Source of the DNA: Cyclostephanos tholiformis
Lineage: Eukaryota; Bacillariophyta; Thalassiosirophyceae; Thalassiosirales; Thalassiosiraceae
NCBI GenBank assembly: GCA_036939975.1
Contig: JALLPB010000763.1
Location: 1-13,101, forward strand
Reading direction: 5' to 3'
Length of the DNA: 13,101 bases
Within the stretch, counting starts at the first letter, position 1, and every line of letters begins with the position of its first letter. The notes below the pieces were generated by a model. It worked only from the letters and a program-made list of their open reading frames with translations, was not told where the DNA came from and made no database searches. This document shows, one piece after another, positions 1 to 9,700 of the stretch. The translations under genes and the position numbers were made by a program.

Positions 1-78
1 TGAGTTTTGGCTCCCGCAAAAATCTATATGTCACGGTTTAGATAAATCAGTCTTAAATACATAAAGTAGTAATATTTT

Positions 79-117
79 GCGTCACGTGCATCTCTGCACG
101 ACAGAAATGTGACGTCA
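79..117. promoter_or_regulatory. Cluster of bZIP/bHLH-type palindromes upstream of the first gene
   Basis: The stretch holds a GCGTCA element (79-84) overlapping the G-box palindrome CACGTG (83-88), a 6-bp inverted repeat CGTGCA/TGCACG with a 4-nt loop (85-100), and a full CRE palindrome TGACGTCA (110-117). These are classical bZIP and bHLH binding sequences. TGACGT/ACGTCA/TGACGC elements are known from diatom CO2- and light-responsive promoters. The cluster lies about 200-240 bp before the ATG at 318, a plausible promoter position. Whether any factor binds here is inference; single 6-8 bp motifs occur by chance, and only the clustering raises interest. Confidence 0.35.
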
Positions 118-206
118 AATGAATCACGACAATTCTGAAACCTTTTCTCTCTCTTTCGTGGGGGCGGAGTCCATGATCTCATTTTTCTTTTTTTTAATCA
201 CACAAT

Positions 207-239
207 ATGAACACCATTACCAGCACCAACGAAGTGTAG
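207..239 (+). other. Short uORF, or N-terminus broken by an in-frame TAG
   Basis: ATG at 207 opens a 10-codon frame (MNTITSTNEV) ending in TAG at 237-239. It is in the same frame as the ATG at 318, and no other stop lies between 240 and 318. Either this is a uORF, or the ancestral protein started at 207 and a nonsense change removed its first 37 residues from the frame. A third option is a weak 66-nt phase-0 intron from 234 (GTGTAG) to 299 that would remove the stop; its donor is poor. Confidence 0.4.
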
Positions 240-317
240 CCCTTTAATCAAGAGTCCATTGAAGACATACTGTCCGAGACAACCATCCTCATTTCGGAGA
301 GAGGACGCATCATTCAA

Positions 318-770
318 ATGGGTTATTCAGTTGCGCCTTTGCATGCCAAGCCTACCGTGCAACGTCGAGTCCGTATATCCCAGTTCAGCCAATTATTCAT
401 CATTCCATATGATGATGCGAAATCAAAGTGGTATACTCAAGAGGAAACGCGACTTTTCAACCGGGCGAGGATCTCTGACGTTCTTAGACTGAGAATCATA
501 CTTAACGATGAAACGCGTGCCGCAGGAAGCGAAGATACCTTGTACGAATGGGTTGGAATCGAGCGAATATTGTGCCCTCACACTGCACGTCGTTTAGTTC
601 AGAGAAGGCGAGCGCACTCCGAGACGGTACTCTGTTCTGCACAGATAATGATGATGATGGGGAGTCATGATGACATGACCGAGAAGCTCGCTGAGATATC
701 CAAGAAGAGCTCGCAATGGGCACGAAAGAGTGCGGCTGAGATAGCCACTTGCTACGCGAGTATTATTTAG
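318..770 (+). CDS. Diatom-type conserved hypothetical protein (150 aa)
   Basis: The function is unknown. The product has a pattern I associate with a large diatom-restricted family: a basic/hydrophobic start of the conserved block (RRVRISQFSQLFIIPYDD, residues ~16-33), then K-W-Y-T with a following Glu/Phe-rich helix (about 36-48), a central G-I-E-x-I-L motif (about 80-85), an R-R-A-H-x-E-x-V-L-x-x-Q helix (about 97-109, where an arginine/histidine/Val-Leu signature is typical), and a C-terminal S-x-x-S-x-W-A-R...A-x-x-Y-A-S segment near the end. No signal peptide or membrane helix is visible; the product is probably soluble and mostly helical. The start at 318 is the first in-frame ATG after the TAG at 237-239; the true start could lie further upstream if that region is spliced. 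It converges with the CSN7 gene. Family recognition is from memory of the pattern, not from a search. Confidence 0.72.
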   Translation: MGYSVAPLHAKPTVQRRVRISQFSQLFIIPYDDAKSKWYTQEETRLFNRARISDVLRLRIILNDETRAAGSEDTLYEWVGIERILCPHTARRLVQRRRAHSETVLCSAQIMMMMGSHDDMTEKLAEISKKSSQWARKSAAEIATCYASII

Positions 771-1213
771 AATGTAGTATTGACAAGAGTTCACTTACTT
801 GTGAACAAACAGCGCGTAGGATAAGAGTTGCCCTGCAACACATCTAAGGAAGTACTTAGGCTTGAACTCAAGAGAAATCGAAACGACGAAATCGTAAACC
901 AGAATTATTTGTTTTTATTTTTCTTAGACATGACCCTACTTCCATTAGACCTATTTTTATAAAACAAATGGAATTGAGGAAGTGAGAGATATCCTTCCTG
1001 GTCACACATAATCACCGCCGTCTTCGGAAACCATGAGCTAACTTTCGAATTCACCATGGTTTGGGACATACCTATTACCCACCGTTCACAAAATTAACGC
1101 ACCCGGCCTTCCCTAAGTATTGTCATTTGTCAAGTATGTATGAGTTTCATCCGAGCGCCACTTTCCCCCCAAAGAAAACATCCTCACTCCGAAGCACGCT
1201 TGCTCTTCTCTCC
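771..1213. other. Convergent intergenic region, no gene seen
   Basis: These 443 bases separate the 3' end of the 318-770 gene from the 3' end of the CSN7 gene on the opposite strand. The sequence is AT-rich, with a T-rich run near 908-926 and TTTTTATAAAAC near 954-965, and presumably serves as two 3' UTRs. I see no canonical AATAAA signal, tRNA or repeat. Confidence 0.5.
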
Positions 1214-2739
1214 TCAACCTCTGCCCATCATTGCGGAGTGACCTCCCTTGCTCCGCTTCACCTGCCTCCTCCCGACGCCAGCTCCAACGCCGTCTGCCAC
1301 CTCCATGGAATCGCCGCCGTCCCAAACCCCTCCTTCGACCATCAACCCTCCTCCTCCCGCCCCGCCGATGCCAGCGTTCACGATCATCCCTCCCAATCTC
1401 GTCCCTTCTCCTCCGAATCCCATATCCATGCCACCGCCGCTGATACCGCCCGAGATGACGCGACCTATGTCGCCCGAAACGACTCGACCGCCGCTGTCGC
1501 CGCCGCCGCCGCCGAAAGACAAAGCGTACTCGCGCTGGTGGTGCCTGTGGGAGGACGGACCGCCCTCGATCGCCCCGTGCACGTTCGCCCATCGCATTTC
1601 GTCCTCCCACCTATCCGACTTGATGATGACCCTCGACGACCTATCGATATTCTTCCATACCGAATTCGACCTGTCGAGGAAGACGCGTAGGGAATACAAC
1701 ATGCGCCCGGCCTCGACTTTCGCATTTTCGGGCTTGGTAGCGTCGAGATCGCGCGATAATACGGAACCCAACACCGCCGCTCCCAACGCCGCCGCCCTCC
1801 CCCGTCCCCCCCCTCCTCCGGAGGAGAAGGCGCCTCGGTCCGCCCCCCCATCGCTTCGTCCATCCCCCGCGACGCCGCCAACCAAGGAGTCGATCGATGA
1901 TAGCGACACGTGGGGCATGATGGTCATCGACCTCGACGATTGATCGAGCTTCGCCGCGATTATGTTGGAATATACGCATTGGATAAGCACGTCCTCCAAC
2001 TGGCGCATGTGATCGGTTTCGTTATACGACGACGAGCCGCCGATGTCGATGTTGACGTGGTCGTCGTCGTGGTGGTATGGGATGTGCAGCTCCGACGCCA
2101 GTAGAGAGTAGGGTATATTAAGTATGTCGGATGTCCTCTTCGTCGTTTTCTTCTTCTTCCTAGTCTTGCTGGCGCTCATCCTCCCGACGCCATCGGTTTC
2201 GCACTTTTTAATCTTAAACGCTCGGTTTCGCACTTTTTAATCTTAAACGCCGCCATCCTCACCTCGACGTCGTTATTATTACTCTCCCCCGACGACCCGC
2301 CGCCGATATCGTCCGAGCGAGATAGGGATTCCTCCACGTGACGTCGGACGACGGTCGCCACGGTGAGCATCCTCAATTTCTCGAATTGGGCGTCGTTCAA
2401 TTTCCACACGCCGCCGACGCCGCCGCCGCCGTTGGTGCTGTTTTTCTCGCCCTTCCTCAATTCGACGTACCGTCCAACCGTCCCGTGAGCGAATAATTCG
2501 ACCGTTCGAATTAGCGCACTGCGCCTACTCGCGTCCATCCCGTTCAGGGATTCGATCACATTCGGCAGTTTGAGTACTTCGTTGAATCCGTTGAATATAT
2601 GCGGATGGGAGAGCAGGCGATGGATCAGCGATTGTAACAATGACGGACTCAAGGAAGATGACGATCGGAATTCGTCGAGTAGATTGTTCACGCTGCTGTC
2701 GTTGGTGGTAGTCGCGGTCATTGTTAGGAGTAGTACCAT
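1214..2739 (-). CDS. CSN7: COP9 signalosome subunit 7 homologue, frame interrupted at a 29-bp duplication
   Basis: CSN7 is a PCI-domain subunit of the COP9 signalosome, the nuclear/cytosolic deneddylase of cullin-RING ligases. The first part (2739 down to about 2176) shows the CSN7 signature: a helical LIHRLLSHPHIFNGFNEVLK segment (residues ~38-57), LPNV, a conserved R-T-V-E-L-F-A-H-G-T-V-x-x-Y block (78-91) and a K-L-R-M-L-T-V-A-T helix (121-129). The second part continues with N-I-P-Y-S-L-L and QLEDVLIQCVYSNIIAAKLDQ-type winged-helix sequence (1940-2002), typical of the end of the PCI domain, then an R-D helical region. The tail (about 1214-1519) is a glycine-rich run ending in a basic R-R-Q-V-K-R-S-K patch. 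The parts lie in different frames. Removing one copy of the 29-bp repeat joins them in frame (about 498 aa), or a 98-nt phase-0 intron (2165-2262, donor GAG|GTGAGG, acceptor AAG) joins them as about 475 aa. Both exceed the ~275 aa of animal CSN7 because of low-complexity insertions. The start is the first ATG (2737-2739); a second lies 6 codons in. Confidence 0.85.
2165..2262 (-). other. Possible 98-nt intron in the CSN7 gene
   Basis: On the minus strand the sequence reads GAG|GTGAGG at 2263/2262, a consensus donor, and GCAAG|ACT at 2165/2164, a usable acceptor. Both junctions are phase 0, and splicing would join the two CSN7 frames and hide the 29-bp duplication. Against it, the segment has no pyrimidine tract, is not T-rich like the 86-nt and 118-nt introns elsewhere in the window, and reads as open coding sequence when one repeat copy is removed. 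Confidence 0.4.
2193..2250. repeat. Perfect 29-bp tandem duplication within the CSN7 locus
   Basis: Two identical 29-bp units abut at 2193-2221 and 2222-2250; each begins TCGGTTTCGCAC on the + strand and ends AAACGC. The length is not a multiple of three, so it shifts the CSN7 frame if it lies in an exon. The flanks do not extend the identity, as expected of a single recent slippage event or an assembly duplication. Confidence 0.97.
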
Positions 2740-3755
2740 AGTGGGATCTGGGAGGGAAATCTCATGATGCTAAATTCAAAAAAAAGTGTTGATGCTGGCG
2801 GCGGCTCGGATCGGGGGAGCCAGGGTGCGGGAGGGCGGGGGGGCGGGGGGGCGGGGGGGAGGGATTTTGAATTGGCGGGAAGGCATTATTTCGAGTAATA
2901 CGTACGCACCTATCGTGCCCGTAAAGTACATTTAGTATGTAGCTTCCTAAAATAGATATACTATGTACGATGGACTTGCCTTTTTTTGCCCTGCGCAAGC
3001 TACGAAACAACACTACGCGGTTAATATTAATACACAATAATTGACCGCTTAGAGTAAAATATTTCTGACCACTTTAATGTCCTAACGTAATGAGTTTGAA
3101 GGTAGGAATAGTATTATTTGAAGGGTTCCACCAAATGTTCCCAAATTGTTCCGAAAGTGCCGGGTCAATAATTATGTTAACCGTAGTATACAATAAAAGA
3201 GAAGAGACTGAGATAGAGAGGGCCGACACAACTACAACTACCTACTACTAATACCATCTTTTGGGGGGAAGAAACGGCGGTATTGTGTTTGAGTACTGAC
3301 GCTTGTTCGGTGTGCCAGCATTCCGGTCATCCGCAGGAGAGACTATCGGGAAGGACGAGAGCAAGAAAGTGAGCCGGCCGACCTAGAGCCTCTTGAGGCG
3401 ATCGATGCATCATCCTCTGGGGGGGATACATAATATAAAAAATAGTGAGAAAACAAACGGAGAGAGGATGTCGTTGGAATATAACCATGTTGCATGGTGA
3501 CTCCGTTTGATGGGAAGTGGTGCATAAAGTAGAGAAGGACTCTGGCGTTTTTCGCAACCAGTGAACACAGCAGATACACATACTATTTATTCTCCCGTTT
3601 TATTGTGGGATTAAAAATCGGAAACTACGTAGGGAGGATCCCCCAAGGTAATATTATCTCTGGAGGTATCTTCCCGAGTGTGTTTCCCACTCGCGGAAAG
3701 TCCTTGATTTATCTCACGCCCCGACCTAGCACAAGGTTGGTAATCGAAGTGAAGC
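2740..3755. promoter_or_regulatory. Divergent intergenic region between CSN7 and the DENN/WD40 gene
   Basis: About 1 kb separates the two start codons, and the genes diverge, so it must hold both promoters and 5' UTRs. Visible items are a G-run block (2829-2863), a TATA-like TATAAAAAAT at 3434-3443 about 310 bp before the ATG at 3756, and repeated CTACTA/CAACTA triplets near 3228-3252. No long conserved-looking reading frame is present. The TATA-like site is unproven and could be chance in AT-rich DNA. Confidence 0.5.
2829..2863 (+). repeat. G-run block, likely G-quadruplex former
   Basis: Over about 35 bases there are five runs of three to seven G separated by single C or A bases: GGGAGGGC followed by three G7-type runs and a final AGGG. 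It satisfies the G3+N1-7 quadruplex pattern several times over on the + strand. It sits roughly 90-125 bp upstream of the CSN7 start codon, on the non-template side of neither coding frame. Long G runs are also sites of sequencing error. Confidence 0.8.
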
Positions 3756-6700
3756 ATGCTGGGACAGGACGACGGCGAGGAGGAGGAGGAGGAGGAGGAA
3801 GAAGAAGAAGAAGAAGAGGAGGAGAGCGACAAAGATGAGGATGATGATGACGAGGACGGTAGCGACGACGAGGAGGAGGAGGAGGAGGAGGAGGAGGAGC
3901 GGTGGTCCATCCGCGTCCGATTGTTGAGCGCAGTCGACTTGCCGCCATCGTTAAGTCCGTCCGTGCCACTTTGTCCGTATTTCGCGTTCGGGCTCGTGGA
4001 GGACGTCGATGCCGCCCTGGGGGTCGGAGACGAGAGAGACGATGACGACAACGATGACATAGCTGTCAATGAAGTCGACGACGAACGCGGACGAACATCC
4101 CTCTCGTCAGCCTCCAATGGCGGCGAAGGCGTCAAGAGGGGGGCATCGTCGATGGGGAAGGGGGGCGGAATGGAGGGGGGGGGAGGCGTCGTCGTGATCG
4201 GTGGTAACGCCACGTCGCGTCTCCTTGCGTCCCTGCCTCCCAATTGCGTACGATCGTCGACGTCGAAAGTCATGCCCCATCGTGCGCGCGGGCGGGGGAA
4301 CGGGGCCGAGTGGGACGAGGAATACCGTTGGGATATGAAAATGGGTTGCAGTCCCATGGAGGGGTGCCTGTTGGTCCAATTGAACACGAGGCTCGGTCCC
4401 ACTCCCGTTGCCGGCGATCAACGACGGCGGGGGAAGATGGGAGCGAGGGGACGGGACGAGGGGATGGCGGGGGCGGGGGGGGGGGATGCCCCGTCGTCGT
4501 CCACGGTGCTCGGATGGGGTGGGATCGGGGGGTCGGGATCGGACTCGGCGGCGGAGTCGGCGGGACTCGGCCTGCGAGGGCTTTGGCGTAAGGGTCGAGA
4601 GCAATTGGGGGAACACGCCGCTCGTCGACGGGTATTGGTATCCACGAATGTCGCCGGCGTAGGTCCAGGACCGCGAGAGCAAAGCGCCGCCGCCGTGGCG
4701 CAATACCTGATGGGGGGTGGGGGAGGAGGGGTAGCAGGGGGGCAGGACGACGACGACGCTCGGACATATACAGCGACTACGACATCGTTGGAGTCGAGTC
4801 AGCACTCGAGCGCGGCGAGGGGGGGAGGGGGAGGGGACGGGGGGGTATTGAATCAGCAGGACCTGGTGGATTATCATCGTCGGTCCAACGAGAGCATCGG
4901 CAAGAGCGGTGGTGGTGGCGGCGGCGCGATGGGAGGAGGCGGCTGGGGGGTCGGCGTCATCCGAACGGTAAGATCAGAGGGTGATGCCAACGACGCCGCA
5001 GGTGGTGACGATGACGAAGAAGACGATCACGCCGCCGAGGGAGGAGTGTGCCTTGGCACACTTACCATCCCCCTGTCCCGTCTGCCGTTGGAGGACGCCT
5101 TCCTGGGCAAGGATGCTTCGGTCGTCGAACAGTGGTATCAGCTTGACGATCCTGGCCGGGAATCGACGAGGATGAACAGTCTGGGAGCAGAGGGCAACGA
5201 AGCCAATGGCGGCACCGCCGTCGCCGAAGACGTCTACGATGACGATGACGACGAGGAGGAACCAACGCTAATAAAAGGCCCGCGGAGATGTCCCTCTGTG
5301 CTCCTTGAGATCACATTTGCCAGCTCAGACTATTTGGACTACCTCGAGGATATAGATGTCATGAAGAGTCGGGATAACGATGCCGATGATAGACGTTCGT
5401 TAGATCTGGAGCATGCGCGGAAGGAAGCCGAAACGCCGTCTCTCACCACTCCTGTCCAATCATCCCAGCAAAGTCTCCCTGAACCGAAGAACGAGGCCAA
5501 GAGCAAGAAGAAGGAAGAACCTGAATTGGAACCGGGTATCATTGACTACGTTTGCATACTCGGTGCCCGTGATATCGGGAATCAACGACACGATGATGGC
5601 TCGAAGGGATGGGTCCAAAGCACTCCGGAATGCTGCGTCCTTGAGCGTTTTCCCCCCACCGACGATTTTCACGTTAATTGTGGACGGAATGTTGGATTGG
5701 TGCCGCAAATCGAATGGTTTACCTTCCCCGAGGGGTGTAAACTATGGAGGGGGCACGATGCTCCGACACCTGCCGAGCTTGTGGGGGGTGGCGTTTCGAT
5801 CGCGTCGTCAACAACGAATGCCATGGCCTATGGCGAGCACCTACCGACCAAATTCGACATCGCGCTCGGGACGACGTGTTCCTTCTCGTGGTTCGTGCTA
5901 TCGTCCAATTCGGACGTGTACGGCTCGCGATTAGTCAAGACCTACGGCGTTGTGGTCCGATTTTACGTGCCAGCACCAAAAGGGATCGACCCAACCCAAG
6001 ATGACTTCGCATCATTGGGCGCCAACAATGGCGGTGACGGCAATCAGAGGGATAAGATCGGCAACAAGAAGAGGCTGTGGATCCCCATAGGGATATGTTT
6101 AACAACGACGCTGCCGATCGTGGGCATAGTTGAGGAGATTTTGTTGCGGATGTGCAACGCCATGGTATCCCAGTTCGCTGTGACTGATGATGGTGGATCG
6201 TTTACCACTTCTGCACTGACCAAGAGTAGCACGTCTAACGATTCCTCTACTATTTCGTCGTCGTCCATCACATCGGAGCTACACACAATGCTACAAAAGG
6301 ACCTATACCATCTCATCGTTAATTTCTCTAAACCCATGGATGGCATCGTGCATTGCTCGATACCGTTCCTCGATGGGGAAAGGCTGCATGTCACAACCAC
6401 CCCACCCAACGGATTGCCGCCCCTGCCGCACGGTGCTGCTGTATCGGCGACGTGCCGCCTCCTCGGCGCCGAGGGGTTGACACTCCTCTTGGCGGCAGCG
6501 CTAACGGAATGTCGCATATTGATCCATTCGACGAACGTGGCGCACGTGGCCATGGTCGCCGAGGTTATCACCGCGCTCATATTCCCGTTCACTTGGCAGT
6601 TACCTTACATTCCAGTGCTACCGAAGGACATGTTGGAGATATTGGACGCGCCGTTACCATTCTTCGTCGGTGTCCCCACTGTAAGTTTGAATCATGTAGA

Positions 6701-9700
6701 CAAGAGTATATTGAGTGAGGTTGTTGTGGTAGATTTAGATGATATTGCGTCATTTACCAAGTATGATGCAAGGTAAGCGACGAAAATGATCTAATGTGTT
6801 CACTCTTTTTATCAAAGTTTCAATTTTTCATCATTTGTTTCTATTTTTTGCATTGAAGGCGAGGTCCCCGGACCAAGGTGCCTCCTGCTCTCCCTGCATC
6901 TGTATCAATGAGCATTTCGCAAGCCGTTAAAGTTCTTTTAAAGGAAGAAGATGAGCTAGAGGAATACATGAATACGGCATTCTTCCCCGGATTGCGTCGA
7001 TCGCCACGTCTAGAGATGGAAGACTTACCGGAACGAATGTTCCGTATCAACGTTGCGCTACAAATATGTTCTCTCATCCGTGGATATCAAGAATGCCTCT
7101 TTTTTGTGTCAGCGTTGCAGCCAGTTTTTAACCGTGATAGGTTCTTGCGACAGGCACCGGCACTTTTTGAGGACAAGAGACCATCCTCGCTGGTAGGCAG
7201 CACCTTTGTGGACAGAGCGCAAAAGATTCTATCTCCCAGGTCAAAGCGGTTCTTGTCTGTTCTGGTTAACTCTCAACATTTCCACCATCTCCTTGAGCGT
7301 CTCAATAGTGAGGAGAGTGCATTTTTTCACGAAGTGATGGAGGCGATCGAGGGCGATGAAGAAATGACAACAGGATTGAAGAATAACTTGACAACAACTT
7401 TCGGATCAACCTCTTGTGAGGAGGCAGCGCAGAAACTGTTTGAATCACTCGAAAATATCGAGCGAAAGCTTCCTACATTTGTGGTTAATCGTCCAGGAAA
7501 GCCGAGGCGGGATACAGAGGCCCTGTGGACGTGGGACGACAGTGATGAGGACTTCAAAATTGATCCCTATGTGAAGAGCAATGAACCGTTCTGGCTGCTT
7601 CCAGAGGAAAAGGCTCCTTCAATTCCGTTTACTCATACCATTCTTCAACCTATATTGGTGGGAAGCACCAACGATCCTGCATCATCATCGGGTGAGGCTG
7701 GGGTGCATACTTTGTCATTGGAGTATCTCGTGGAATTGGAAAAAAATCCGTGGAGGTACCGCAACATGATTGAGATTCCCGTGCATGGTGTCGATGAGGC
7801 TGGCAGTGATGGTACACAAGATGATCCTCAATCGAGTGCACTTAGAGTTCTTCCTCGTGTGAAGTTGTGCGAGGCTATTGGTGAAAATAATTTTCGTGCT
7901 TGGAAAATCGCCAATGACCACAATGAGGAGGAGGAGGAGCTGAATATCAAAACTCCGACCATTAAGCAGATTGAAAACGACGAATTCGACCTTTCGGGCG
8001 TTTTGTTGAATATTTCTGAGCTTCCGCTTGAGAAGAATCGTTCTAGAGGGTTCGAAAGTACACAACCACGAGTTGATTCGACAGATCGAGAACGAGTTCG
8101 GCGTTGTCTAGAAAAACTTGTCTACTCGGGGCAAGAATCGATTAACGATGATTTGGTAGCAGACGCCGAGTTAGCGCTTCGCAATCCATCTGCTCAACGT
8201 TATCTGTTTTCCGTTCTCACCTCTTCTGTTCAACGAAGAAAACGATCACAGGAAGAAAACAAACAGCGACAGAGTGTTACCCGTCTCGAGCCAAATGCGT
8301 TTGAAGGTATTGTGCGTTTATGCTATGCTGTTCTAGAGGCGTGCACAGAGGAACAGAATTATGAGTCAGCATATCGTCTTTTGACGTGCACAGGTGGATT
8401 TTGTACTTCAACGTCCACCACAAGTACCCAGCCCGAGCTCAGACTCTCCTTTACATCGCCTGAGCAAAAAACCATTTACATGACGGAAAGGATTAACATC
8501 CACCCAATATTTGCTGATTTGCGCTTATGGGAACGAGTGCTTTTGATTCACCAACAAGAGCAGCAAAACAGCGTCCATAAAGAAGACATGTCAGAAAACG
8601 AAGAGGGCGAAGATTCGACGTTAGATGATGTCACCAACGATAATGAGGACATCGCTGACAATGATGCACACAATAGTGTAGTTACCACATTGTATGAAAT
8701 GGTAGGCTACAATGTTCCTGCGGAGGAGGTCTCACGATTTGCAACACGAGTAAGCGAGGAAAAGGGGTGGTTTGCAACTGAAAGAGGACAGTCGTTGCTT
8801 GTTCTGGCTCGACGACTCACTGCCAAGCGCGACGAGGGGGAAGTAGAGAAGAGTAGTAGAGATGGAGAGTTTACAACATCGTCTTTTGTCAGGAAAGATT
8901 CAGTACCAAGCAAGGACTTTGGAGCTGGAGGCATCGTCGACGAGGCCATATTTGAATACGATGAAATAGCGTGGGCGCATCCAGCATCATGTCTCGTCAC
9001 CTATGAAAGACAGAGCGGTGCCCGCACTTTCCTTGGCAATATGCTGAGCGGGCCAACGGAGTCTCCGATTGTTGGGTCCGGCAGTTCCCATGGGGTGCAC
9101 AAAAACAGCAACAAGAAAGGAATTCTCGATGCAAACGCAGGGGACTATGCCGGGCGAGTTGCTATTACAGCTTTAGCTTCATTTGGAGGCTCGGCCGTTG
9201 TGACTGGTGGCATAGATGGAAGCGTATTTTTAGCGCATACGATCAACTTGGGGGCAGATTCGATCTCTCGGTCTGTTTATGGTGTTCAACTGCAATGGGG
9301 AGAAGAGGGCAGAGACTCTTCATCTGGATCAGTAACATGTATCGCAGCATCAAAAGGTTCGGGGCATAAGTTTGGAGGAGGTGCTGATAAATCGGCTTCG
9401 AAATCTGATGATGATGAAATCATCGCTTCAATGGATGGCTGCCAAATCATTGCTGGCACTGCTGATGGTACTTTGAGAGCATGGTCGTTGAAAGACGTGT
9501 ACTCTGCGAGTCGCACAGCGCATAGGGATAATGGTCTGGGTAATTCACCGTCTCAACTTCCTAATCGATCCCACCACGGATCTGGTGCGACGAGCGTGCG
9601 TCTTTATGGGGACGACTCCGGCATGCAAGAGACCTTGGCAGGATTTCCCGTCGGGGGGCACAGAGGGGGTGTGACTTGTATCGATTTGCCCCCTCGCATG

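Noticed and set aside
1061..1943. Two long + strand proline-rich reading frames (1061-1690 and 1248-1943)
   Set aside because: They are antisense to the CSN7 glycine-rich tail and follow from its GC-rich codon bias; the CSN7 motifs fix the minus strand as coding.
2762..3037. 91-codon minus-strand frame
   Set aside because: It runs through the G-run block as a proline string and an AT-rich stretch, has no recognisable motif, and overlaps the presumed divergent promoter.
3611..4877. Minus-strand serine- and proline-rich frames
   Set aside because: These are antisense shadows of the Glu/Gly-coding triplets in the DENN/WD40 gene and carry no domain features.
6878..6880. GTG at 6878 as a separate gene start for the dDENN/WD40 part
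   Set aside because: It is not a eukaryotic start; the 86-nt intron joins this frame to the upstream cDENN exon exactly in phase.
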